Source: an uncultured Mycoplasmatota bacterium
GTDB taxonomy: Bacteria; Bacillota_I; Bacilli_A; RF39; UBA660
DNA: 54,492 nt
Reading direction: 5' to 3'
Assembly (NCBI GenBank): GCA_900547995.1
Contig: URIY01000003.1
Coordinates: forward strand, 1-54,492
How positions within the stretch are numbered: position 1 is the stretch's first letter; each line of letters opens with the position of its first letter. Shown one piece after another: positions 42,901-50,361 of the stretch. The position numbers and the translations under genes are program-made. The notes under the pieces are model-generated. The model had not been told where the DNA came from and searched no databases. It saw only the letters and a program-made list of their open reading frames with translations.

Positions 42901-43555
42901 AAATGGTAATCTTGAAATAATAAAGAAAGATGCAGATAATAGGAAAGTTGTACCTAATACCAAAATAGAAATTTATACGGAAAATGATGAATTAATTTAT
43001 ACAGGCATGACAAATGAAGATGGAAAAATTATTTTAAATAAGTTACCAATAGGAAAATATTATATTATTGAAACTGTTGCAAGTGATGGTTACAGGATTA
43101 ATAGTGAAAAAGTATATTTTGAAATAAAAAGAAATAATCAAAATGTTAAAGTAACTTTAAAAAATGAAAAGATTAAATCTAAAGTTATAATTCATAAGGT
43201 TGATGAGAGTAATAATTCATTAAATGGTGTTCATATAAATATATATGATGAAAATGATAAAATAATTTATAAAGGTGTTACTGATAAAGATGGAAATATT
43301 GAAGTAGAACTTAGTTATGGAAAATATTATTATAAAGAGATAAGTACGATAGATGGATACATTATTAATGATGAAAAGGTATATTTTAATATTACTAATG
43401 ATAATGAAACATTAGAATTTAATCTTGTTAATATAAAGAAAGAAATAGAGGTACCAAATACAGGCACAAATAAACAAAATCTTTTATTACCAAACCTTTT
43501 AATTATATTGGGAATTTTATTAAATATATATGGCAAAAAGAAAATATTTATGTAG
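39968..43555 (+). CDS. Sortase-anchored thioester/Cna-B surface adhesin
   Basis: The 1195-residue protein has a signal peptide (residues 1-26, ending RISA). A thioester domain follows, in which Cys63 (SYCLDP) and Gln115 (ATQAMIWE) are placed to form the Cys-Gln thioester used to bind host surfaces covalently. Then come about ten Cna-B/SpaA-type beta domains, each starting with a Lys strand (KIKITKQDSE) and ending with a KExxAxxGY motif, expected to carry Lys-Asn isopeptide bonds. Three of them (41039-41920) are nearly identical. The C-terminus has the sorting signal VPNTG, a hydrophobic helix and KKK. The next gene is a sortase overlapping by 26 bases. A strong AGGGGGAA ribosome site precedes the ATG. 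Confidence 0.92.
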   Translation: MKGFYKILLLVISTIVSIIGIGRISAAELTTSFSGYYWDRKSDDYHGSGSFRYYYLDGIDSYCLDPSTHEGGPLTLGDWNSTGISDSIKEKVLLIAYYGYNYQGHQTLEYRAATQAMIWETVKGGNTKVTFFTQRFGEGNELDISKEKGEIERLISNHKVKPSFDSKEFSALVGEQLVLNDSNGVLSNYNISINEATFYKKDNKLYITPYVAGKLQVKLKKKEAYISSYKIFVSDVYQDQIIPGIIDNIEGNFIINSEYGKVNIQKKDSEIGIKQGEATLGGAKYGIYRRDNDILMGTITTDENGYVESESILSYGNYYLKELKSSMGYKLDSNKYYFDINSNSKNVHVDVFEEIIKGKIKITKQDSETNTCKPLGEGILSGAKYQIVDINNNVVDTITINDDCTSTSKELPYGKYKVKEIEASKGYKIDNNIYDVSIDSDNLEINVTSREEIIKGRIKITKQDSETNTCKPLGEGILSGAKYQIVDINNNVVDTITINDDCTSTSKELPYGKYKVKEIEASKGYKIDNNIYDVSIDSDNLEINVTSREEIIKGKIKIIKQDSETNTCKPLGEGILSGAKYQIIDINNNAVDTIIINNDCTGTSKELSYGKYKVKEIEASKGYKIDNNIYDVFIDSDNLEINVTSKEDIIKNRISILKQYDYVEGNSMFVNAEANIIFEIYDSNNFKYDTIITDKNGYALVDLPYGTWKFHQKNVVNGYQKIHDFYVNVDDNSPLKHYYNILNNKIAAYLKLVKKDSTTGNVIKLSGTKFKILNMDTNEYVSQYVGGKLLDTFETDENGIMTTYLKLEAGNYKVKEIEAPKGYLLNDEGVIFSVNDNTEFEYTSYGTFVTVEYMNDPVMGQLEIKKYGEIFKIKDDNYSFDKIPLSSVKFNIYASEDIISPDGTTIYYRKGTRVDRLTTNEDGYVISKKLPLGKYYLVETKTNSNYILNKEKYYFELKETDATTPIVLECYEAINYLRNGNLEIIKKDADNRKVVPNTKIEIYTENDELIYTGMTNEDGKIILNKLPIGKYYIIETVASDGYRINSEKVYFEIKRNNQNVKVTLKNEKIKSKVIIHKVDESNNSLNGVHINIYDENDKIIYKGVTDKDGNIEVELSYGKYYYKEISTIDGYIINDEKVYFNITNDNETLEFNLVNIKKEIEVPNTGTNKQNLLLPNLLIILGILLNIYGKKKIFM
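41039..41920 (+). repeat. Three tandem 294-bp repeats within the adhesin gene
   Basis: The units run 41039-41332, 41333-41626 and 41627-41920, each coding 98 residues of one Cna-B domain. Units 1 and 2 differ at only about seven bases by eye, and unit 3 is more diverged. The exact 294-bp period keeps the frame. Confidence 0.9.
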
Positions 43556-44162
43556 TTTTATTTTAATAATTATAGGTTTGTTATTAATTGGTTATGGGTT
43601 TATGAAGCATTGTCATTTTTATAAAGATAAAAATAATTATATAAATGAAAGCAAAAAAGAAATTATAAAATATTATGATGATACAAGTATAAAAGATGAT
43701 ATAACTGATAATACTGATAAATTTATAGAGATAAATGATACAAATGATAATGTTAACAATGTGTTTGCTGTTATAAGTATTCCTAAAATTAATTTAGAAA
43801 AAAGTCTTTATAATATTGATAGTACTGAAAATAATGTCAAATATAATGTAGAAATATTAAAAGGTTCAACAATGCCTAATGAATTTTATAGTCATCTTTT
43901 TCTTGCATCCCATTCAGGGTCTAATTATAATGCTTATTTTAATAATTTATCTAAATTAGAGTTAAATGATGAAATATATCTTCTATTTAATGGGGTTAAA
44001 TATACTTATGAAGTAAATAGTATATTTGAGGTAGAAAAGGATGGAAAGCTAGAAATAAATGATACAAATAATGTAAAAATGCTTACATTAATAACTTGTC
44101 ATATTGGTACTAATAAACAAATTGTAGTAAACAGTTATTTAATTAATGAAGAAATATATTAA
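43530..44162 (+). CDS. Sortase (class C/D-like) paired with the adhesin
   Basis: Sortases cut the LPxTG-like signal and join the protein to the wall or to a pilus subunit. The 210-residue protein has an N-terminal membrane helix (residues 7-24), a charged linker, then the sortase barrel: ISIPKINLEKSLYN, catalytic His128 in LASHSG, and catalytic Cys190 in LTLITCH. The Arg normally found a few residues after the Cys, before the last strand, appears as Lys196-Gln197 (GTNKQIVV), which is unusual. Its ATG lies 26 bases inside the end of the adhesin gene, so the two are coupled and the adhesin is its likely substrate. Confidence 0.88.
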   Translation: MAKRKYLCSFILIIIGLLLIGYGFMKHCHFYKDKNNYINESKKEIIKYYDDTSIKDDITDNTDKFIEINDTNDNVNNVFAVISIPKINLEKSLYNIDSTENNVKYNVEILKGSTMPNEFYSHLFLASHSGSNYNAYFNNLSKLELNDEIYLLFNGVKYTYEVNSIFEVEKDGKLEINDTNNVKMLTLITCHIGTNKQIVVNSYLINEEIY

Positions 44163-44214
44163 TAAATATACATAAATAGACAAATATTTCATAAATTCTA
44201 ATAGAGGTGAAATA

Positions 44215-45366
44215 ATGAAAAAATTTCTATTAGTATTAATTGCTGTTGTGCTGTTATTGCCTATGAAATTTATTAATGCTGAAGAATTAAATTTGGCTAC
44301 AAATGCCAAGAGTGCTATTTTAATAGAGGCAAGTACTGGTGAGATAATATTTGAAAAAAATTCACATGAGAGATTAGTACCAGCCTCTATGACTAAAATG
44401 ATGTCGATGTTGCTTATAATTGAAAGTATAGAAAAGGGTATCATTAGTTGGGATGAAATGGTAACGGTGTCAGAAAATGCTTCTAGTATGGGTGGAAGTC
44501 AAATATTACTTGAAACAAATGAAAAAATGAGTGTCAGTGATTTATTTAAAGGTATTGCTGTTGCTAGTGGAAATGATGCTGTAGTTGCAATGGCTGAAAA
44601 AATTGCTGGTACTGAAGATGCTTTCGTTAATATGATGAATAACAGGGCTAAAGAATTAGGTTTAAAAGATACTAATTTTAAAAATCCTCATGGTCTTGAT
44701 ACAGCTAATCATTATTCTAGTGCTTATGATATGGCAATGATTGCCAAAGAACTTGTAAAACATGAAGAAGTTTTTAAATACACATCTATATATGAAGATT
44801 ATTTAAGACAAAATACGGATAAAGAAATTTGGCTTGTTAATACCAATAAACTTGTTCGATTTTATGATGGCGTTGATGGACTTAAAACTGGTTATACAGC
44901 AGGAGCAGGTTATTGCTTAACTGCAACAGCTAAGAAAAATGGTATGCGTATTATTGCTGTTGCGATGGGAGAGCCTGATAGTAAAACGAGAAATGCTGAA
45001 ATTACATCTATGCTTGATTATGCTTTTGCCCAGTATGAAATAGAAACAGTATTATCAACTGACAGTGTTCTTGGAAAAAGAAAAGTTGAAAAGGGAAAAG
45101 ATGAATATGTTACAATTGTACCTACTAAGAATATAAATTTACTTTATAAAAAAACAGATGATCGAAAAAATGTTACATATGATGTAAAAATAGATTCTTT
45201 AAAAGCTCCTATAAAAAAGGGCGATATTGTAGGCAAAGTTGAAATAAAAGATGGTAATAATATCTTAAATACAATTGATGTTACTGTAAATAATGATGTA
45301 AAAAAAGCCAATGTTTTTGAATTATATTTACGTAATTTAAAAAATATTTTTAATGGAAATATATAA
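44215..45366 (+). CDS. D-alanyl-D-alanine carboxypeptidase, PBP5/DacA type (S11)
   Basis: This enzyme trims the terminal D-Ala of peptidoglycan pentapeptides and limits cross-linking. The 383-residue protein has a signal peptide (residues 1-22, ending INA). The S11 catalytic motifs are complete: SMTK (58-61, Ser nucleophile), SGN near residue 120, and KTG near residue 223. A C-terminal PBP5-type beta domain follows (about 280-350). The last residues (ELYLRNLKNIF) could form an amphipathic membrane anchor. DacA and DacF types cannot be separated by eye. An AGAGGTGAAAT ribosome site lies upstream; no clear promoter separates it from the sortase gene. Confidence 0.93.
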   Translation: MKKFLLVLIAVVLLLPMKFINAEELNLATNAKSAILIEASTGEIIFEKNSHERLVPASMTKMMSMLLIIESIEKGIISWDEMVTVSENASSMGGSQILLETNEKMSVSDLFKGIAVASGNDAVVAMAEKIAGTEDAFVNMMNNRAKELGLKDTNFKNPHGLDTANHYSSAYDMAMIAKELVKHEEVFKYTSIYEDYLRQNTDKEIWLVNTNKLVRFYDGVDGLKTGYTAGAGYCLTATAKKNGMRIIAVAMGEPDSKTRNAEITSMLDYAFAQYEIETVLSTDSVLGKRKVEKGKDEYVTIVPTKNINLLYKKTDDRKNVTYDVKIDSLKAPIKKGDIVGKVEIKDGNNILNTIDVTVNNDVKKANVFELYLRNLKNIFNGNI

Positions 45367-45370
45367 AGAT

Positions 45371-45420
45371 AATTATAACTATTGGAAATTTCATATTTCT
45401 TGAATAGTTATAATTTTTTT
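45371..45420 (+). terminator. Strong terminator after the DacA-type gene
   Basis: A perfect 13-bp stem (45371-45383, AATTATAACTATT, with 45403-45415) is followed by a T run to 45420. Confidence 0.85.
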
Positions 45421-45428
45421 GTTATAAT
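45400..45428 (+). promoter_or_regulatory. Promoter of the membrane protein gene at 45456, overlapping the terminator
   Basis: TTGAAT (45400-45405) and TATAAT (45423-45428) are spaced by 17 bp, with TG one base before the -10. The -35 box lies in the right arm of the terminator stem. Confidence 0.65.
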
Positions 45429-45455
45429 TTGTCTTAGATAAGAAGAGTGGTATAT

Positions 45456-47177
45456 GTGAAAAATATTATTAATTTTATTAAGAAGAATAAATATATTTTT
45501 TTATTAATACTTTTGTACTCTTTTTTCTTTATTCAAATGCAACTAATACAGTTTTATGGGGATGACTATCAAGTTTTATATCCTCTACATGGTAGTAGAA
45601 ATTTTATGGATATACTTAATTATTGTCTTGATAAAATGAATTTTTTTTGGTATGAATGGTCTGGAAGAATAGTAGGACATTTTACAGTATCCTTTGGTTT
45701 ATCAATGTTTGGAATACAGTTTTTTCGTATTATTAATCCTTTAATGGTCTTTTTAATGTCTTTTCTATGTTTAAAAATATTAAAGTTAAAACATAACTTT
45801 TCTTTTCCAAAATATTTGTTTTATTTATCTCTCCTTATTATCTCTTGTAATATATATATTTCTAGGGAATCATTATACTGGGCATATGCGGGTATTCTTT
45901 ATATATGGGGTTTTAATTTAACATTATTTGTTGTTTATTTTGTTTACAAGTATTATTTGAAAGATGAAAAAATACCTTTAATTTTAAAAATAATATTATC
46001 AATTTTTTGTCTTTTACAATCATTTATTCTTGAAACAATTAGTTTTATTAATATTTCTTTTCTATTATTAATAATTATTTTTAGTGTAAAAAAGAAAAAG
46101 AATTGCCAATTTATTATTTTTCTATTATTAATATCAATTCTTAGTTTTCTAATTTCAGCCCTTGCTCCTGGTAATATACCAAGAACTATTCCATTAAAAG
46201 AAGAGTTACAAGGTTTTAGTTTATTACAAATTATACTTGGAAAAACACATGGCTTTTTTACCATGATTTTTCATCCTAGTATTTATGGTTTTTATATGAG
46301 CATATTTTTAATACTTATTTGTAAAAAATATTTAAAAATAACAGATAAAAAGTTTTATTCTAAAATCCCTATCTTTTTTGTAATAGCATATTTTATATTG
46401 GTATTTATTTATAAAGCATTAGGTATAAATATCTTATTATTCTTTAATACAAGAAATATTGATGTTTTACAGTTTGCTAGTTATAATCCATTTTATTTAA
46501 TATTAATAGATTTATATTATATATTTTTAATTGGTAATGTGTTTTATATGATATTTAAAACAGCGTTTAAGAAAAATAAGTTTTTATTCTTTTCTATCGT
46601 TATAACATTTATAAGTTCTATTATACCTATAATATGTATTAGATATATTGGTACAAGATATTATTTACCCTTTTTTCTTAATATTCTTATATTTAGTTTA
46701 ATGATGTATTTTAATTTGGAAAGAAAAGAATTTAACTTTGCAGATATTATTTGCTTAATTGTTGTATCTTTTTCTAGTTATATTATGATTACAATATTAT
46801 TTGCCTTTATTTTAACAACTATTCTTTTTAAACATAAAAATAATTATTATAATTTAAGTTCTAAATTTATTACTATGTGTATATTAATATCTCTAGTTAT
46901 TAATATGGGGCTTACATTTAATGGTTATATGTATAATAGCCAAATATATAAAGAAAATGATGAAAAATTATCTACAGAATTAAGTGATAGTAATAGCGTT
47001 ATTATACTTAAAGAGGTACCATATAAATATGGATTGTATTCATGGCATTCAAATGTCCTTGATTTTAATAATTATCATATATATTACGGCTTTTACTTAA
47101 ATGAATTTTATAGTAATTACTATGGTATTAGTATGGAACAGGTACGTATATTAGGCATAAATGGTAATTATTACTAA
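45456..47177 (+). CDS. Polytopic membrane protein, possible GT-C glycosyltransferase (DUF6056-like)
   Basis: The 573-residue protein has about 11-13 hydrophobic helices. The first extracellular loop contains FYGDDYQVLYP followed by SGRIVGHF, which is the acidic loop pattern of GT-C glycosyltransferases and of DUF6056 proteins, thought to use lipid-linked sugars on the outer face of the membrane. The C-terminal part (after about residue 510) is a short soluble domain. The start is a GTG at 45456 after GAAGAGTGG; another in-frame GTG lies at 45447. With the next gene it forms a two-gene unit inside an envelope region, which suggests glycan or teichoic-type polymer work, but the substrate is unknown. 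Confidence 0.6.
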   Translation: MKNIINFIKKNKYIFLLILLYSFFFIQMQLIQFYGDDYQVLYPLHGSRNFMDILNYCLDKMNFFWYEWSGRIVGHFTVSFGLSMFGIQFFRIINPLMVFLMSFLCLKILKLKHNFSFPKYLFYLSLLIISCNIYISRESLYWAYAGILYIWGFNLTLFVVYFVYKYYLKDEKIPLILKIILSIFCLLQSFILETISFINISFLLLIIIFSVKKKKNCQFIIFLLLISILSFLISALAPGNIPRTIPLKEELQGFSLLQIILGKTHGFFTMIFHPSIYGFYMSIFLILICKKYLKITDKKFYSKIPIFFVIAYFILVFIYKALGINILLFFNTRNIDVLQFASYNPFYLILIDLYYIFLIGNVFYMIFKTAFKKNKFLFFSIVITFISSIIPIICIRYIGTRYYLPFFLNILIFSLMMYFNLERKEFNFADIICLIVVSFSSYIMITILFAFILTTILFKHKNNYYNLSSKFITMCILISLVINMGLTFNGYMYNSQIYKENDEKLSTELSDSNSVIILKEVPYKYGLYSWHSNVLDFNNYHIYYGFYLNEFYSNYYGISMEQVRILGINGNYY

Positions 47178-47187
47178 GGAGGTATAA

Positions 47188-48882
47188 ATGAAAAAATATG
47201 TTATCAGTACAATAATTTTAAGTATTATCTTTATTCTTCTTTTACTTGGATCATATTTATTTAATGATGACAAGATAAAAAATAATGTTACTAAGGGATT
47301 GGATAATTATAATTTTTTAGATAATGAAAAATATGGTAATAGGATTGATAATTATACAGATATGATTATTCTTAATGTTATAACATATAATTCTAATAAT
47401 TCCTCTTTAAAAAGAGCGTTTGGCAATGAATATGGTATTTTATATGTAGATAAGTATGGTGATAAAGAAATATATTGGAATCAATATGAAAATTTAAGAA
47501 GTTCTTTGACAAATACAAATGATGATTCTCTTTTTTATGGTAGATATTGGCATGGGTATCAAACAATACTAAGACCATTATTATCTATATTTACATATGA
47601 ACAATCATTAATTTTTCTATCTATTATTGGATATATACTTATAATTTTATCTTGTATATTAGTTTATCTAAAACTTGGATTAAAAGTATTAATTGCGTAT
47701 ATTTTAAGTTTAATATCACTTAATATATATGTAATTAGTACGTGCTACCAATATTTCTTTTCAATGATTTTAATGATTATATTTAATATTGTCATATTGT
47801 TTAAATATAAAAAGGGTAGTAATTATTGTTTCTATTTCTATCTATTTGGTGCAATTTCAGCATATTTACTATACTTTAGTTTTCCACTTATAACGATAAG
47901 TTTTCCACTATTAATTCTTTTATTATTAAAATATAAAGATGGGGATATTCAAAAGTATAAAGAAAATATTGTTTTAGTTTTTAAATGCTCTTTATTTTGG
48001 CTTATAGGTTATATTTTATTTTATATATTAAAATGGATATTTAGTACAATATTTGTTTCTACTAATTTTATAGAAGATGCACTTTTATCTGTTAATCAAA
48101 GATTAGGTATTGTTTTTTCTTTTAAATATTTAGATGTTTTAAAACTTAACTTAGTAGAATTTTTTAACCATAAATTTAATATTCTTTTCTTAATTATTTC
48201 TATTGTTTTAATTATCATTAATTTAAGAAAAAATACATTAAATAAATTAAAAATTATTTCTCCTATTTTTCTTATTGGTATGATGCCATTTGTATGGATG
48301 TTTATTTGTAATAATCATAGTGCTGTTCATTATTGGATGATATCTAGAATATTATCTATTACAATATTTTCTTTTATGATAATTGGTATTGTATTATTGG
48401 AAAATAGAAAATGTAATAATATTGAAAAACTAAACTTAAATGATTATTATCTTCCATTATCAACTATATTGTTTATCCTTTTATATAAAGTTAGTTTTAT
48501 CTTTATCATCCTTGATGTAATTTTAATTATCATTTTAAAACCAAACAAAAATGTAAAGTATTTTGAATTAATATTAATTATAATAAGTTGTTTTATTTTT
48601 AGTAATAAGATTATAAATAAAAGGCAATTTCAAAATAAAGATTTTTATGTGAATGTTTATAATGAACTTTATCATAAAGTAAAATATTATGGATATGATT
48701 ATATAAAGAATAATACGATAAATGAAGAGGAAAAGATAGATATTAGAGATTTAATTACAGATATAAATCCTGATAGTGTTTTCTTACTTAGTTGTGATGG
48801 TTATGCGATTATAGATAATAATGATGTAACGCCTTATATAAACTGTAATAATGTTGCGGTAACTGATGGATATCAAAAATAA
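47188..48882 (+). CDS. Polytopic membrane protein of unknown function
   Basis: The 564-residue protein has one N-terminal helix (residues 5-25), an extracellular region of about 100 residues with FYGRYWHGYQTILRPLL near its end, then about nine membrane helices and a short C-terminal soluble tail with Cys residues. The GRYWHGYQ loop before the helix bundle resembles membrane glycosyltransferase or polymerase-like proteins of Gram-positive capsule and wall clusters, but I cannot name a family. It starts 10 bases after the DUF6056-like gene with an AAGGAGGT ribosome site and is surely cotranscribed with it. Confidence 0.55.
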   Translation: MKKYVISTIILSIIFILLLLGSYLFNDDKIKNNVTKGLDNYNFLDNEKYGNRIDNYTDMIILNVITYNSNNSSLKRAFGNEYGILYVDKYGDKEIYWNQYENLRSSLTNTNDDSLFYGRYWHGYQTILRPLLSIFTYEQSLIFLSIIGYILIILSCILVYLKLGLKVLIAYILSLISLNIYVISTCYQYFFSMILMIIFNIVILFKYKKGSNYCFYFYLFGAISAYLLYFSFPLITISFPLLILLLLKYKDGDIQKYKENIVLVFKCSLFWLIGYILFYILKWIFSTIFVSTNFIEDALLSVNQRLGIVFSFKYLDVLKLNLVEFFNHKFNILFLIISIVLIIINLRKNTLNKLKIISPIFLIGMMPFVWMFICNNHSAVHYWMISRILSITIFSFMIIGIVLLENRKCNNIEKLNLNDYYLPLSTILFILLYKVSFIFIILDVILIIILKPNKNVKYFELILIIISCFIFSNKIINKRQFQNKDFYVNVYNELYHKVKYYGYDYIKNNTINEEEKIDIRDLITDINPDSVFLLSCDGYAIIDNNDVTPYINCNNVAVTDGYQK

Positions 48883-48915
48883 AAAAAAGATTATATAATT
48901 ATTTATCGAAATAAG

Positions 48916-48924
48916 TGGTATAAT
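48916..48924 (+). promoter_or_regulatory. Extended -10 promoter for the third VanY gene
   Basis: TGGTATAAT at 48916-48924 is a perfect extended -10 box shortly before the AGGTGAG ribosome site. The -35 is weak. Confidence 0.5.
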
Positions 48925-48940
48925 TATGATAGGTGAGAGT

Positions 48941-50050
48941 ATGTCAAGAAAGAAAAAGAAAAAAATAATTAGATTTGATCGATTAATAGTACTTGTATTA
49001 TTTATTTGTTTGGTTATGTATGGTGCTTATTATGTAATATTTTCATTTGGTAAAGGATTAAATAATAATAAAAATAAAAATGAATTATCTAAATTAGGCT
49101 TTAATGATGTAGAAATATCTAATATAGAAAAAGACTTATCAAAAGAAAAAATAGATATGTTAGTATCTATAAATGATAAAGATATTATTAGTGCTTTTAT
49201 AAATAGTGATGATTTTGATAGTGATATGCTTGATAGTTATATAAATTTTTATAATAAAAATAAAGATGTATCACCAAACAATATTATAAAAGTAGTTAAT
49301 AATAATATTGATACCATTAGTGACTTTGTATATGATGATATCATTATTAATTTAATTGATGAAAAATATTTTATTAAAGATAATACCGTAAGATATATTA
49401 ATTATTATCATGATAATAATTCTTTATCATCTTCTGATATTGTTACTAATGTAAATAGTAATCTTGATTATGATTTTTATACTAATACTAAATCGGCTGA
49501 TTTATCAAAGGGTAACCTTATTTTAGTTAACAAATTTTATTCTTTGGATAAAGATTATGAACCTGAAGATTTAGTTAAAATAGAATCTGATTATACATCA
49601 TGGGGTGGATATTTAAAAAGTGATGCTTATGAAGCCTTTAAAAAAATGGTAGATGCTGCATATGAAGATGATATTACATTATATTCTGTATCACCATATA
49701 GAAGTTACCAAACACAAAATGGATTATATGAAGGATATGCTAGTCGTGATGGCTATACAAAAGCAGATACTTATTCAGCAAGACCAGGGTATTCTGAGCA
49801 TCAAACAGGACTTGCAGTAGATATAAATTCAACGGATGATTCATTTGCTTATACAAAAGAGGCTAAATGGTTATTTAAAAATGCATATAAATATGGTTTC
49901 ATTTTAAGATATCCAGAAGGTAAGGAATATATTACAGGATATCAATATGAACCATGGCATTATCGCTATGTTGGTAAGGAAATTGCTAAAGAAATATATG
50001 ATTTAGATATTACGTATGAAGAATATTATGCATATTATATTGCTAAATAA
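48941..50050 (+). CDS. VanY-family D-alanyl-D-alanine carboxypeptidase with duplicated N-terminal module
   Basis: The 369-residue protein has a very basic N-end (RKKKKK), one membrane helix (about residues 15-33) and two copies of a helical module of about 75 residues (IISAFINSDDFDSDMLDSY and YFIKDNTVRYINYYH types, each followed by an IxxVN segment). A VanY catalytic domain follows with SPYRSYQTQNGLY, RPGYSEHQTGLAVDI and EPWHYRYVG, zinc and catalytic residues intact. The third VanY paralogue in the window, it has one module more than the one at 38864. ATG 48941 has an ideal AGGTGAG site; the ATG at 48926 has none. Confidence 0.88.
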   Translation: MSRKKKKKIIRFDRLIVLVLFICLVMYGAYYVIFSFGKGLNNNKNKNELSKLGFNDVEISNIEKDLSKEKIDMLVSINDKDIISAFINSDDFDSDMLDSYINFYNKNKDVSPNNIIKVVNNNIDTISDFVYDDIIINLIDEKYFIKDNTVRYINYYHDNNSLSSSDIVTNVNSNLDYDFYTNTKSADLSKGNLILVNKFYSLDKDYEPEDLVKIESDYTSWGGYLKSDAYEAFKKMVDAAYEDDITLYSVSPYRSYQTQNGLYEGYASRDGYTKADTYSARPGYSEHQTGLAVDINSTDDSFAYTKEAKWLFKNAYKYGFILRYPEGKEYITGYQYEPWHYRYVGKEIAKEIYDLDITYEEYYAYYIAK

Positions 50051-50053
50051 AAT

Positions 50054-50077
50054 AAACTACTTTTTAAAGTAGTTTTC
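50054..50077. terminator. Bidirectional terminator between VanY and sspI
   Basis: A 9-bp stem (AAACTACTT at 50054-50062 with 50067-50075) has T runs on both sides. The sspI stop codon lies in the left arm. Confidence 0.75.
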
Positions 50078-50266
50078 TAATGTATTTAAAATATACTCTT
50101 GGTTTTCTTCATCACTTTTTTTCCACAGTATTTCAAAAAAAACACCTAATCCAGGTAAAGTAATTTCCTCGTTATCTTCAATTGATGAACTAATAGATGC
50201 TTTTATTTCATCTTTTTTAGCATCATTAAAATTATTAATAATATTTTTTCTAATATCAATATTCAT
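50057..50266 (-). CDS. sspI: Small acid-soluble spore protein I (SspI)
   Basis: SspI is a minor small acid-soluble protein found in the spore core. The 69-residue protein matches the family along its full length: a start of MNIDIRKNIINNFNDAKKDE type, an acidic SSSIEDNEE stretch, the hallmark LPGLGVFFEILWK segment (residues 37-49) and the helix DEENQEYILNTLE. An AAGGAAG ribosome site precedes the ATG. Upstream on the minus strand are GTATA and CATTATA spaced by 17 bp, which fits a forespore sigma-G promoter. It stands alone between a VanY gene and the divergent tex gene. It is strong evidence for endospore formation in this lineage. Confidence 0.9.
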   Translation of the reverse strand: MNIDIRKNIINNFNDAKKDEIKASISSSIEDNEEITLPGLGVFFEILWKKSDEENQEYILNTLENYFKK

Positions 50267-50286
50267 AAATATCTTCCTTTCTTTAA

Positions 50287-50315
50287 TATAATGTATAATT
50301 TATATAATTTTATAC
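50287..50315 (-). promoter_or_regulatory. Sigma-G-like forespore promoter of sspI
   Basis: On the minus strand GTATA (50315-50311) fits the -35 form GHATR and CATTATA (50293-50287) fits the -10 form CATWHTA, with 17 bp between. The start would be about 15 bases before the ATG. Confidence 0.6.
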
Positions 50316-50317
50316 AA

Positions 50318-50346
50318 TTTACAAATGACAATAATTTAGATATAAT
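50318..50346 (+). promoter_or_regulatory. Sigma-A-type promoter of tex
   Basis: TTTACA (50318-50323) and TATAAT (50341-50346) are spaced by 17 bp and are followed by AAAGGTGATG before the ATG at 50362. It is divergent from the sspI promoter. Confidence 0.75.
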
Positions 50347-50361
50347 GATAAAGGTGATGAT

